From Pacificibacter marinus (GTDB lineage: Bacteria; Pseudomonadota; Alphaproteobacteria; Rhodobacterales; Rhodobacteraceae): a DNA stretch of 64,000 bases. Positions 36,404 through 44,411 of the stretch are shown here, in pieces. The stretch lies in contig NZ_JAHKPK010000060.1 of the NCBI RefSeq assembly GCF_018860665.1, forward strand, positions 1-64,000, given 5' to 3'. Position 1 is the first letter of the stretch, and every line of letters starts with the position of its first letter. The notes under the pieces are model-generated. The model ran no database searches, was not told the origin of the DNA, and saw only the letters and a program-made list of their open reading frames with translations. The translations under genes were made by a program, and so were the position numbers.

Positions 36404-36936
36404 CTTTGTTTAGATAGACGTTTCTTGAGCAGACTATCGACAGATAAAGGTCCAGCGCCAAGCCCGATCAAGGTGAGCAGCCCCAGCATCCAATAGGCGC
36501 GTTGATCAAGGATCAATGCATCAGAGGCACGGTCGAACCACAGCCCGATTGTGGCGGGATCTGCATGGTGGCCAACGATATCTGTGAGACTTTGCACAAC
36601 GATAAATCCAGCCATGGCAAAAGCTGCGGGGCGCGTGGCCAGACCGATGATCAACAAGGCAGGCAAGACAAATTCCGCATAGGTTCCGGCCATGATAACC
36701 AGCCAATGCAATGCGCCAAATCCGGATGTGTCATAGCCTGCGGCTTCGAGTTGACGTGGAAAAATTTGCGCATATGCGCCCAAGGACGGTGTGAAAAGAC
36801 CATCAAGTTTGGTCATGGCCGAAGCCCAAAAATACCGTGCCAAGACAGCGGCAAAAACAAAGCGCGCCAAGAGCGGCAAATTCGCAGCAGTAAAGGCGTT
36901 GAGGCGGCTAAGGGCGGTTTCAAAGCGTTCAAACAT
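36400..36936 (-). CDS. DoxX-family membrane protein of the bufferin operon (BufD-like)
   Basis: A 178-residue inner-membrane protein with four helices (about 20-40, 78-100, 105-125, 148-165) and the DoxX pattern ARFVFAAVLARYFWASAMTK ... AEFVLPALLIIGLATR ... YWMLGLLTLIGLG. DoxX-type proteins are commonly the last gene of bufferin loci. Their job there is unsettled and could be redox or quinone related. It overlaps the upstream DUF2063 gene by 8 bases, so co-translation is likely. Confidence 0.85.
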   Translation of the reverse strand: MFERFETALSRLNAFTAANLPLLARFVFAAVLARYFWASAMTKLDGLFTPSLGAYAQIFPRQLEAAGYDTSGFGALHWLVIMAGTYAEFVLPALLIIGLATRPAAFAMAGFIVVQSLTDIVGHHADPATIGLWFDRASDALILDQRAYWMLGLLTLIGLGAGPLSVDSLLKKRLSKQS

Positions 36937-37669
36937 TGTCGTACTCCAATTTGGTAATGGCGCCGCCTGAAATCAGGGTGCCGATAAACGCGGGCAGATC
37001 AAGCGCGTCTGGTCCGGCCTCGATGGCCTCGCCAAAGGGCAAGCCCGCTTGCAATGCATCGATGATCGCCACTGTTCCGTTTGGGAATGCGGTCGCAATC
37101 GGGTCTAAGTCTGGCCGCGTGATCAGAACATCCTCCGCCCCCCCCGTCGGCTGCGGCCCCCCCAAGGCGGCCACGCGAATCTGAGTGACGGGGTAATCAG
37201 AACGCAAGGCGCTGACAGTCGGTGCAAAGGACAGTGTTGCAGAAAAAACATTTGCATTTGCAAAGGCTTGGGGATCTACGGGCGTGGTATCTGCACAGTG
37301 ATAGGCAAGCCTCAACGCGAATTCTAAACGTGCAACATCCGCAAGATAGGGCAGGGAGGCAGCAGGTTCGAATTTTGTAATGAATTCAGGAAAATCTGCG
37401 CCAAAAAGGGCCAAAATGGGTGATTTGGGCGGGTTCTGGCGAATGTAGATGTCGCTCATGGCAGCAAAGAATGGCTCGCCAACCAAAGAGGCCACCGCAG
37501 GGAACCCGTCATTCATCGCCTCTTTCAGGCTGACGATGATATTGTTGCGATAGACCGAAAACCGTTTTGGCGCAGGCATGCCATCGGGACCAACGATGCC
37601 GCGCGGCGTTTCAAGATCAGGGTTCATCGCGGCTTGGATAAAGGCGGATTGGCTGACCTGAGGCTTCAT
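36929..37669 (-). CDS. bufC: DUF2063 (HvfC/BufC-family) partner of the MNIO maturase
   Basis: A 246-residue protein with the DUF2063 N-terminus (FSVYRNNIIVSLKEAMNDGFP then AVASLVGEPFFAAMSDIYI, split here) and PPKSPILALFGADFPEFI, followed by a less conserved C-terminal domain. In bufferin and related RiPP systems this protein helps the MNIO enzyme recognise or hold the precursor. It overlaps the maturase gene by four bases. Older annotations call it a DNA-binding protein, which the context does not support. Confidence 0.88.
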   Translation of the reverse strand: MKPQVSQSAFIQAAMNPDLETPRGIVGPDGMPAPKRFSVYRNNIIVSLKEAMNDGFPAVASLVGEPFFAAMSDIYIRQNPPKSPILALFGADFPEFITKFEPAASLPYLADVARLEFALRLAYHCADTTPVDPQAFANANVFSATLSFAPTVSALRSDYPVTQIRVAALGGPQPTGGAEDVLITRPDLDPIATAFPNGTVAIIDALQAGLPFGEAIEAGPDALDLPAFIGTLISGGAITKLEYDNV

Positions 37670-38514
37670 GCTGGCACCGGCGAAAGATGTGCCACTGCGC
37701 GCTTGGCCTCATCCACCAAAACTGACCAGTCAGGCACGTCCGTATCCCATTCGATCAATGTCGGTTTGACGCCACCTTTTTCAATCGTATGTGCGTAAAG
37801 CGTCCAAACGGGGTCCGCCACTTCGCGTCCGTGACTGTCGATCAACAAAGGCGCGCCGTGATCGTCTTCGTCCTCATCATGACCGCCTAAATGAATTTCG
37901 CCAACCTTATCAAGCGGAAAGGCATCGATATAAGCGCGCGCATCCATCTGCAAATTGGTGGCAGAGACAAAGACATTGTTCACATCCAGCAACAGCCCAC
38001 AGCCTGTGCGCGTGGTGACCTCGCGCAAAAAGGAAATTTCGTCCATGCTGCTCTCGGAAAAGGCCAAATAGCTTGATGGGTTTTCAAGCAACATTTGCCG
38101 CCCCAAGCTGTCTTGGACCTCATCGATGTGATCGCAGACCGTTTTCAATGTTGTCTCGGTATAGGGCAGGGGCAAAAGGTCGTTGTAGAACCCCATGTCA
38201 TGGGTCGACCATGCCAGATGTTCAGAAAATGAGGCTGGTTCGAGCCAAGTGTTGAGGTGTTTGAGACGTGCAAGATGGTCTGGATCAAGGCGCCCTTCGG
38301 AACCGATCGACAGGCCTACACCATGCACGGAAATTGGGAATTTGTCCGACAATGCCCGCAATTGCGCCAAGGGACGTCCACCAGCCCCCATGTAGTTTTC
38401 GGCATGAATTTCCAGCCAAGTCACTGGGGCGGGGTCATTTAAAATGTCAGAGAAATGTTGGGGTTTGTAACCGACGCCAACGCCTTTCGGCAAAGAATTT
38501 ATGCGACGCATCAT
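37666..38514 (-). CDS. bufB: MNIO (DUF692) multinuclear iron oxygenase, bufferin maturase
   Basis: A TIM-barrel multinuclear non-heme iron enzyme of about 282 residues that modifies Cys residues of a peptide precursor, in bufferins to thiooxazole-type heterocycles. The DUF692 landmarks GVGVGYKPQHFSDIL, WLEIHAENYMG, SVHGVGLSIGS, FSEHLAWS, LLENPSSY, LLLDVNNVFVSATN and EIHLGGHDEDE provide the His/Asp/Glu iron ligands. Start 38514 or 38511 follows GGGGAATC. The precursor gene lies 60 bases upstream across a strong hairpin. DUF2063 and DoxX genes overlap in series downstream, the standard bufferin arrangement. Confidence 0.92.
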   Translation of the reverse strand: MMRRINSLPKGVGVGYKPQHFSDILNDPAPVTWLEIHAENYMGAGGRPLAQLRALSDKFPISVHGVGLSIGSEGRLDPDHLARLKHLNTWLEPASFSEHLAWSTHDMGFYNDLLPLPYTETTLKTVCDHIDEVQDSLGRQMLLENPSSYLAFSESSMDEISFLREVTTRTGCGLLLDVNNVFVSATNLQMDARAYIDAFPLDKVGEIHLGGHDEDEDDHGAPLLIDSHGREVADPVWTLYAHTIEKGGVKPTLIEWDTDVPDWSVLVDEAKRAVAHLSPVPA

Positions 38515-38536
38515 GATGATTCCCCTTTTAGAATGT

Positions 38537-38562
38537 GATCGCCGCACATAGGCGCGGCGATC
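38537..38562 (-). promoter_or_regulatory. intercistronic hairpin between precursor and maturase genes
   Basis: GATCGCCGC (38537-38545) pairs perfectly with GCGGCGATC (38554-38562) around an 8-base loop. It lies 12 bases beyond the precursor stop and has no T-run on the minus strand, so it looks like an mRNA stabiliser or partial terminator that would keep precursor levels above maturase levels. Confidence 0.65.
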
Positions 38563-38574
38563 GAAATTTTGAGC

Positions 38575-38877
38575 TTAAGACGCCATGTCGCGATCAAGGG
38601 CTTCCATGGAACCGTGGCGCATCATGCCGTCAGCGTCTGCTGGAAGTTCGATTGTTGCACATGTGCCTGCTGGAACCAAAGACCAAGCGTTGCCTTGGTA
38701 GTCAACTTTAGAAGTCCCTGCACATGTTGTGCCTGGGCCCGCTGCACAGTCATTTTCGCCAGCGAGAGAAACACCGTAACATTTTTCAGTTTCTTGAGCA
38801 GACACAGTTGTTGCGTGAGCTGAAAGAGCAGCAGCAAGTGCGCCAGCAAGAGCGAGTGATTTTGTGTGTTTGGACAT
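38575..38877 (-). CDS. bufA1: bufferin-type RiPP precursor (DUF2282)
   Basis: A 100-residue precursor with an N-terminal signal peptide (about 1-28, ending TVSAQ) and four Cys at 33, 44, 52 and 73, in [29 protein letters not shown] and [12 protein letters not shown]. This is the DUF2282 / BufA1 pattern. The MNIO enzyme modifies Cys in the cytosol before export, and the mature peptide binds copper in the periplasm. A 23-residue Met-, His- and Asp-containing tail ([18 protein letters not shown]) follows the last Cys region and could add metal ligands. The start at 38877 was chosen for the signal peptide. Confidence 0.9.
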   Translation of the reverse strand: MSKHTKSLALAGALAAALSAHATTVSAQETEKCYGVSLAGENDCAAGPGTTCAGTSKVDYQGNAWSLVPAGTCATIELPADADGMMRHGSMEALDRDMAS

Positions 38878-39032
38878 TGATAGTCTCCCTAAGTGATATG
38901 CGTTCGCGCCGTATTTGGCGGTGTAGACACTTTGGCGCAAAGGGCCCTTTCACACCATTCACAGGCCTGTGTCCCACGCGTGTGTCAGGGATTGTAACAA
39001 ACGAAAACGTGAGTTGCGTGTGATCTAGACAT

Positions 39033-39061
39033 AAAAAAGGCGGCCAAATCCTGACCGCCTT
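39033..39061 (-). terminator. thrS terminator
   Basis: On the minus strand AAGGCGGTCAGG pairs with the later GGCCGCCTT and runs into TTTTTTAT, 25 bases past the thrS stop. AAGGCGG lies at 39037-39043 and CCGCCTT at 39055-39061 in plus coordinates. Confidence 0.85.
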
Positions 39062-39085
39062 CTTTTATTTTCAATGGGTTACTAT

Positions 39086-41038
39086 TTACTGAAGGTCTGG
39101 CGCAAGGGCCTCGGCCTTCAATTTGGCTACCAATTCATCCAGTGGCGAGACCGAGGTTTGTTTCTCACCAAGGCGTCTGACTGAAACAGTGCGTTCTTCG
39201 ACTTCACGCGCACCAACGGCCAATATTACAGGAACTTTGCTTAAAGAGTGCTCACGAACCTTGTAGTTGATCTTCTCATTACGGGTGTCTGCCTCTGCAC
39301 GCACACCTGCGGCACGCAGTTGCGCGACCACCTCATGCACATAGTCGTCGGCGTCCGAAATAATCGTCGCCACAACAACCTGACGGGGGGCCAACCAGAA
39401 TGGCAACTTGCCAGCATGAGATTCGATCAAGATGCCAATGAAGCGCTCAAACGATCCCAAAACGGCGCGGTGCAGCATCAAGGGGCGATGTTTATTCCCG
39501 TCAGCGCCGATATATGATGCGTCAAGACGTTCAGGCAGGTTCGGATCGATTTGCAGCGTGCCACATTGCCAGTCGCGACCAATCGCATCGGTCAATACGA
39601 ATTCAAGCTTTGGTCCATAGAAAGCACCTTCGCCCTCTTGAATTTCATACTCATACCCTGCGGCCTTGATCCCGTTGGCCAAGGCTTCCTCCGCCGCATC
39701 CCAGCTTTCCTCAGTGCCGACACGCTTTTCAGGGCGCGTGGACAGTTTCACCTTCCACTGATCAAACCCAAGATCGGCGTAAACTTTCGCAAGGAAAATC
39801 ACGAATTTCTTGGTCTCTTCTTCGACTTGTTCATCTGTGCAGAAAATATGCGCGTCATCTTGGGTGAACCCGCGTACACGCATGATACCGTGCAAAGCGC
39901 CCGAAGGCTCATAGCGGTTGCACGATCCGAACTCGGCCATGCGCAAAGGCAGATCGCGGTAGGATTTCATGCCTTGGTTATAGACCTGCACGTGGCAGGG
40001 GCAGTTCATTGGTTTGAGCGCGTTGACTGTTTTCTCGCGGGCATGATCTTCGTCGACTTCAACGATGAACATATTCTCTTGGTAATTGTCCCAATGGCCG
40101 GATTTTTCCCACAGCACGCGGTTCACCACTTGCGGGGTGTTCACCTCGACATAGCCGTCTGCGTCTTGCATGCGGCGCATATAATCTTGCAATTGTGTGT
40201 AGATTTTCCAACCATTCGGGTGCCAGAAGATTTGCCCAGGGGCTTCTTCTTGCATATGGAACAGATCCATTTCGCGGCCCAGTTTGCGGTGGTCGCGTTT
40301 GGCGGCCTCTTCCAGCATAGTCATGTGGGCTTTTAGGTCGTTGCGGTTTTTGAACGCCACGCCGTAGATACGCTGCAACATCGGACGCGTGCTGTCACCC
40401 AGCCAGTAAGCACCAGCAACATGGGTCAATTTGAATCCATCCGCAGGCACCTGACCGGTGTTTTGCAAATGCGGGCCGCGGCACAGATCTTGCCAGTCGC
40501 CGTGCCAGTACATGCGCAGGTCTTCGCCCTCTGGAATTTTGTTGATCAGCTCGACTTTAAAGGGCTCATTTGCGTCCTCATAGAACTTGATCGCGCGGGC
40601 GCGGTCCCAAGTTTCGGTTTTCACCGCATCACGCGCGTTGATGATCTTTTTCATCTCGGCTTCAATCGTGCCAAGATCTTCGGGGGTGAAGGATTCTTTG
40701 CGATCGAAATCGTAGAACCAGCCGTGGTCACGCACAGGGCCGATGGTGACTTTAACATCTGGCCAAATATTTTGCACAGCGCGGGCCATGATATGCGCTA
40801 AATCGTGGCGGATCAGCTCAAGCGCTTGATCGTCGTCTTGCAGGGTGTGGATCGCGATATCAGCGTCAGCATGGATCGGCCATTGCAGGTCGAAATGCGC
40901 GCCGTTCACAGTGGCAGAGATCGCCTTTTTCCCCAAAGAGGTCGCGATGCTTGTCGCCACTTCGCCAGGCGTAATGCCTGCGTCATATTCGCGAACAGAG
41001 CCATCGGGGAGGGTAAGTTTGATTGTGACTGGGGCCAT
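39086..41038 (-). CDS. thrS: threonyl-tRNA synthetase
   Basis: A class II aminoacyl-tRNA synthetase (650 residues) with the N-terminal TGS domain ([20 protein letters not shown]), the editing domain carrying [12 protein letters not shown] and the zinc-site region, and the catalytic core. Motif 2 is near [21 protein letters not shown], split here as [11 protein letters not shown] and [15 protein letters not shown]. Motif 3 lies in [17 protein letters not shown], and the anticodon-binding C-terminus is present. GAGGAACGCC precedes the ATG. It is monocistronic with its own terminator. No T-box or other leader structure was recognised. Confidence 0.97.
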   Translation of the reverse strand: MAPVTIKLTLPDGSVREYDAGITPGEVATSIATSLGKKAISATVNGAHFDLQWPIHADADIAIHTLQDDDQALELIRHDLAHIMARAVQNIWPDVKVTIGPVRDHGWFYDFDRKESFTPEDLGTIEAEMKKIINARDAVKTETWDRARAIKFYEDANEPFKVELINKIPEGEDLRMYWHGDWQDLCRGPHLQNTGQVPADGFKLTHVAGAYWLGDSTRPMLQRIYGVAFKNRNDLKAHMTMLEEAAKRDHRKLGREMDLFHMQEEAPGQIFWHPNGWKIYTQLQDYMRRMQDADGYVEVNTPQVVNRVLWEKSGHWDNYQENMFIVEVDEDHAREKTVNALKPMNCPCHVQVYNQGMKSYRDLPLRMAEFGSCNRYEPSGALHGIMRVRGFTQDDAHIFCTDEQVEEETKKFVIFLAKVYADLGFDQWKVKLSTRPEKRVGTEESWDAAEEALANGIKAAGYEYEIQEGEGAFYGPKLEFVLTDAIGRDWQCGTLQIDPNLPERLDASYIGADGNKHRPLMLHRAVLGSFERFIGILIESHAGKLPFWLAPRQVVVATIISDADDYVHEVVAQLRAAGVRAEADTRNEKINYKVREHSLSKVPVILAVGAREVEERTVSVRRLGEKQTSVSPLDELVAKLKAEALAPDLQ

Positions 41039-41232
41039 CTGGGCGTTCCTCGTCGTTTTGGCGCCTACTAAGCGCCCGGTTGCGGGTTTTATGTGCGCGC
41101 TTTTTCGCTTTGTGTCGCGACATTGTCAACGCGGATAAATTTGATGAGGGGCATAAGCGGTATTGATGTGGCAAAACCGCTTGAAGCATCAGATGCAAAC
41201 ACGCAGGATATAGATCGATTGAGGAAACCCTT

Positions 41233-41406
41233 ATGCGCGGTGCAGGGACGCATTTAATACATGGCCAGACAAACACATCGCCAGACCCGTCGGAGCAAAT
41301 CCTGATCTCGATCGACCGCGTTTTGGCACAAAGTGTGGAGGAATCGCATGGTTGGACTTTCCGAATAGGGGCGCAGACTATAGGTCAGACTGGACAACAG
41401 ATTTGA
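41233..41406 (+). CDS. possible small protein, 57 residues
   Basis: An ATG at 41233 preceded by TGAGGA opens a 57-codon frame (MRGAGTHLIHGQTNTSPDPS..., then ILISIDRVLAQSVEE, ending TGQTGQQI). It stops 6 bases before the alpha/beta hydrolase start, so the two could be co-translated. It has no Cys or membrane segment, and I recognise no family. The otherwise gene-free 41039-41412 interval makes a small gene plausible, but coding potential was judged only by eye. Confidence 0.35.
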   Translation: MRGAGTHLIHGQTNTSPDPSEQILISIDRVLAQSVEESHGWTFRIGAQTIGQTGQQI

Positions 41407-41412
41407 GGCGTT

Positions 41413-42156
41413 ATGACAGAGTATTTGAACACAGCTTCGGGGCGACGCATCGCCTATAATCAAAACGCGGGCGACGGAATCGGCATCGTTTTCCTCGGCG
41501 GATTTATGTCTGACATGGAGGGCACAAAAGCTGTCGGGCTTGAAGCCTGGGCCAAAGCACAAGGTCGCCCGTTTTTGCGCTTTGATTATTCGGGGCATGG
41601 CCAAAGCGAAGGGGCGATTACCGACGGTTCTATTGGTGAATGGGCCGAAGATGCGAAAGCTGCGATTGAGGCGTTGACAGTTGGACCGCAAGTCTTGGTC
41701 GGGTCGTCTATGGGCGGTTGGATTGCCTTGCTCTTGACGCAAAATATGCCGCAAAAGATCGCGGGGCTGGTGGGCATCGCCGCAGCACCTGATTTTACTG
41801 AAGACAGTATGTGGGCAGGGTTTACGCCTGCACAAAAAGCCGAGCTGAGTGACAACGGTGTTGTGCTTTTGCCCTCTGGCTATGGTGAACCCTATCCGAT
41901 CACAGCCAAATTGATCGAAGATGGGCGGCAAAACTTAGTGCTACGTAAGCCATTGCCGCTGCCGTTTCCGGTGCGCTTTTTGCAAGGGACGCATGACGGT
42001 TCGGTGAAACGTTCTGTTGCACTTCATCTGCTGGATCACGCTGATGGTGATGATGTGCGGCTGCAATTTGTCAAAGGCGCGGACCATAGTTTTTCGACGC
42101 CGGACTGCATGGACATCATTGAAACGGCCATTTCAGAGGTGTTGTCACGTTTGTGA
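41413..42156 (+). CDS. alpha/beta hydrolase with Ser nucleophile
   Basis: A 247-residue cytosolic serine hydrolase. The oxyanion region FLGGFMSDMEG, the FDYSGHGQSEG turn, the nucleophile elbow VGSSMGGW (S99) and the catalytic His in GADHSFSTPD, with Asp in GTHDGSV, form a complete triad. Its proportions resemble ABHD10/BAAT-like thioesterases or esterases. The substrate is unknown. It is the first of two hydrolase genes in tandem upstream of the convergent phaZ gene. Confidence 0.85.
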   Translation: MTEYLNTASGRRIAYNQNAGDGIGIVFLGGFMSDMEGTKAVGLEAWAKAQGRPFLRFDYSGHGQSEGAITDGSIGEWAEDAKAAIEALTVGPQVLVGSSMGGWIALLLTQNMPQKIAGLVGIAAAPDFTEDSMWAGFTPAQKAELSDNGVVLLPSGYGEPYPITAKLIEDGRQNLVLRKPLPLPFPVRFLQGTHDGSVKRSVALHLLDHADGDDVRLQFVKGADHSFSTPDCMDIIETAISEVLSRL

Positions 42157-42264
42157 CTGCAATTCTGCGCGGATATCGGCTTTCATGTCAGGTGAGCGCT
42201 TGACGCTGGGGCGTTCCTTCGCAATCTGAGGGCGCGAGTTGTTGTTTGTAAAACGGGGCGAAAA

Positions 42265-42978
42265 ATGAACGAAGCTGTGGTGTTGCTGCCTGGGTTTATG
42301 TCCGACGGACGTGTGTTCGTTGATCAGGTCGCCGATTTAAGCGGCGCGCATGCCGTGCAGGTGGCCCCTTTGCTTGGTGACAGTCTTGAGGAAATGGCCG
42401 AGTCTGTCTTGGCCACCGCCCCGCCAACATTTGCAATTGCGGGTCATGATCTTGGGGCAACGGTCGCCACAGAAATTTTGCGCCGTGCACCAAAACGCGT
42501 GACGCGGCTTGCTTTGATTTGTGCCTCGGCCCAAGGGGAAACTCCATCTGCGGCCGCTGCGCGCGAGCCGCGCATCGTGCGTGCAAAAGCGGGACGTCTG
42601 GGCGAGGTTTTGATGGAAGAGATGCCAAGCACGACTTTGGCAGACACCGAGTATCGCAATGCTATTCGAGATCACTGGATCGATATGGCGCTGGAGATCG
42701 GAGTGGAAACTTATTTGCGTCAATCCAAGATCATCCAACGTCGTCCTGATATGCAAAACGTGCTGCGCCGTGCGCGATTGCCCTGCATGGTGATCGGGGG
42801 AGCTGCCAATACGCTTGTGCCGCCACGCCGTCAGCAATTCATGGCTGAATTGATGGCGCGCGCGGACTATGTGCAGATAGAGGGGGCTGGGCATTTGCCG
42901 ATGCTTGAGGCACCGCGTGCGATGTCTCGGGCGCTTCAATCTTGGCTTAAGATCGAAGCGCCGCTGGTTTTACGTTAA
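42265..42978 (+). CDS. alpha/beta hydrolase with Asp nucleophile
   Basis: A 237-residue alpha/beta hydrolase whose nucleophile elbow reads AGHDLGA, putting Asp (D62) where esterases have Ser. The usual acid position (GGAxDxLVPP) carries Asn (N182 in GGAANTLVPP), while the catalytic His is kept (H210 in GAGHLPMLEAP). Asp nucleophiles occur in epoxide hydrolases and haloalkane dehalogenases. In some of these the acid sits elsewhere in the fold, so the enzyme may still be active on an epoxide, haloacid or haloalkane. It lacks the large cap domain typical of epoxide hydrolases. It follows the Ser hydrolase by 108 bases and converges on phaZ. Confidence 0.8.
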   Translation: MNEAVVLLPGFMSDGRVFVDQVADLSGAHAVQVAPLLGDSLEEMAESVLATAPPTFAIAGHDLGATVATEILRRAPKRVTRLALICASAQGETPSAAAAREPRIVRAKAGRLGEVLMEEMPSTTLADTEYRNAIRDHWIDMALEIGVETYLRQSKIIQRRPDMQNVLRRARLPCMVIGGAANTLVPPRRQQFMAELMARADYVQIEGAGHLPMLEAPRAMSRALQSWLKIEAPLVLR

Positions 42979-42980
42979 AC

Positions 42981-44282
42981 CTAGCTCGCCTTTTTGGCAG
43001 TGGCCTTGGTCTTTGCTTTGGGGGCTGTTTCGGTGCCTGCGACAACGCGCGGTCCAGAGTTCTGATCAATAAAGTCCAAGACCAATGGCCGGATGTTGTT
43101 GCGCCAGCTTTTGCCTGCAAAAATGCCGTAATGGCCTGCACCTGGTTCTAGGTGAAAGGCTTTTTTGCTGTCCGGCAGGCCTGTACACAGGTCCAAGGCC
43201 GCGACGCATTGGCCGGGCGCAGAGATATCGTCGTTTTCGCCCTCAACCGTTTTGACTGCAACATCGGTGATTTTGCCGATATCGACTTTTTTGCCATTCA
43301 CCACAAATTCATTCTTGGCGATTTCAAGCCCTTTGAAAATACGGTCCACCGTTGAGAGGTAAAACTCAGCCGTCATATCCATGACAGACAGGTATTCGTC
43401 GTAGAATTTGTTATGCTTGTCGTGATCGCTGGCCTCGCCTTTGGCGACGCGGCTGATTTGGTCGGCAAAGGCTTTGGCGTGGGTCTCGACGTTCATGGAA
43501 ATGAACGATGACAGCTGCAAAAGACCGGGGTAGACCCTGCGCCCGACGCCTTTGTATTTGAACCCAACGCGCTGGATCAGGCTTTGTTCAAGCTGACCCA
43601 TGGTGACGCGGTTGCCAAAGTCGGTCACGTCTGTGGGGGTCGCATCTGGATCGATGGGGCCACCGATCAATGTCAGCGTGCGGGGTTGCGCGGCGGGATC
43701 TTCTTCGGCCAGATAGGCTGTTGCCGCCAAGGTCAATGGGGCGGGTTGGCACACGGCAATCACATGGGTTTGTGGCCCCATATACTTCATGAATTCAACG
43801 AGATAGAGTGTGTAATCTTCGATGTCAAACTTGCCTTCGGACACTGGAATGTCACGGGCATTGTGCCAATCGGTGATGTAGACTTCGCAATCGGGGAGCA
43901 AGGATACAACGGTGGAACGCAGCAAAGTGGCGTAATGGCCCGACATCGGTGCAACGATAAGCACCTTGCGCGGCATTTCATCACGACCTTGCACGTTGAA
44001 GTGGATCAAATCGCCAAAGGGTTTGGTCATCTCGACATTGATATCAACGATGTGATCGCGTCCGTCCGTACCAACAACGCTGGCGATGCCCCAATCGGGT
44101 TTGGTCGCCATGCGCGCGAAAGATCGTTCTGTCACTTCGCCCCAAGCTGCCATCATTTGCAACGCAGGGTTCACCGTCATTGAGGCTGCGGGGTAAGAGC
44201 CGAGCGCCTGCGCAGTCGCCCCGAACCACTGATTGGTGGTGCGTAGGGTTTCCATTAAGTCATAGCTTGCCATGAATCGCAT
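42981..44282 (-). CDS. phaZ: intracellular polyhydroxyalkanoate depolymerase
   Basis: A 433-residue cytosolic/granule-bound depolymerase of the PhaZ type that mobilises stored PHA to hydroxyacids. The conserved N-terminal SYDLMETLRTTNQWFGATA block, the catalytic Cys in VIAVCQPAPLTL, and LTLIGGPIDPDATPT and GAGHYGIFAGKSWR near the C-terminus (catalytic His) are visible. The final 25 residues are a Lys/Ala-rich tail like that of PHA-binding proteins. GGAG precedes ATG 44282; Met4 is an alternative. It is divergent from phaC, sharing a 129-base promoter region. Confidence 0.93.
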   Translation of the reverse strand: MRFMASYDLMETLRTTNQWFGATAQALGSYPAASMTVNPALQMMAAWGEVTERSFARMATKPDWGIASVVGTDGRDHIVDINVEMTKPFGDLIHFNVQGRDEMPRKVLIVAPMSGHYATLLRSTVVSLLPDCEVYITDWHNARDIPVSEGKFDIEDYTLYLVEFMKYMGPQTHVIAVCQPAPLTLAATAYLAEEDPAAQPRTLTLIGGPIDPDATPTDVTDFGNRVTMGQLEQSLIQRVGFKYKGVGRRVYPGLLQLSSFISMNVETHAKAFADQISRVAKGEASDHDKHNKFYDEYLSVMDMTAEFYLSTVDRIFKGLEIAKNEFVVNGKKVDIGKITDVAVKTVEGENDDISAPGQCVAALDLCTGLPDSKKAFHLEPGAGHYGIFAGKSWRNNIRPLVLDFIDQNSGPRVVAGTETAPKAKTKATAKKAS

Positions 44283-44376
44283 CTGGTCTCCGTTCTGCCG
44301 AAGTTTCGGCCTTGCCGTGCTTCCCTATTGGAAATGTCGCGGTATCGTGATCTCATAGTCTTACAGTATATTTAAA

Positions 44377-44390
44377 TGCTGCAAGTGCAA
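44377..44390 (+). promoter_or_regulatory. candidate PhaR site upstream of phaC
   Basis: TGCTGCAAGTGCAA resembles the palindrome upstream of phaP (TGCTGCAGTGCAGCA at 46257) and the TGCAATGCAA motif upstream of phaR (46971). PhaR repressors of Paracoccus and Rhodobacter recognise TGC-rich sequences. It lies 22 bases before the phaC start. Confidence 0.5.
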
Positions 44391-44411
44391 AGTGTTTAGG
44401 GAGGTGACGAG

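Noticed and set aside
39551-40336. 261-codon plus-strand frame inside thrS
   Set aside because: Antisense shadow of threonyl-tRNA synthetase with no ribosome site.
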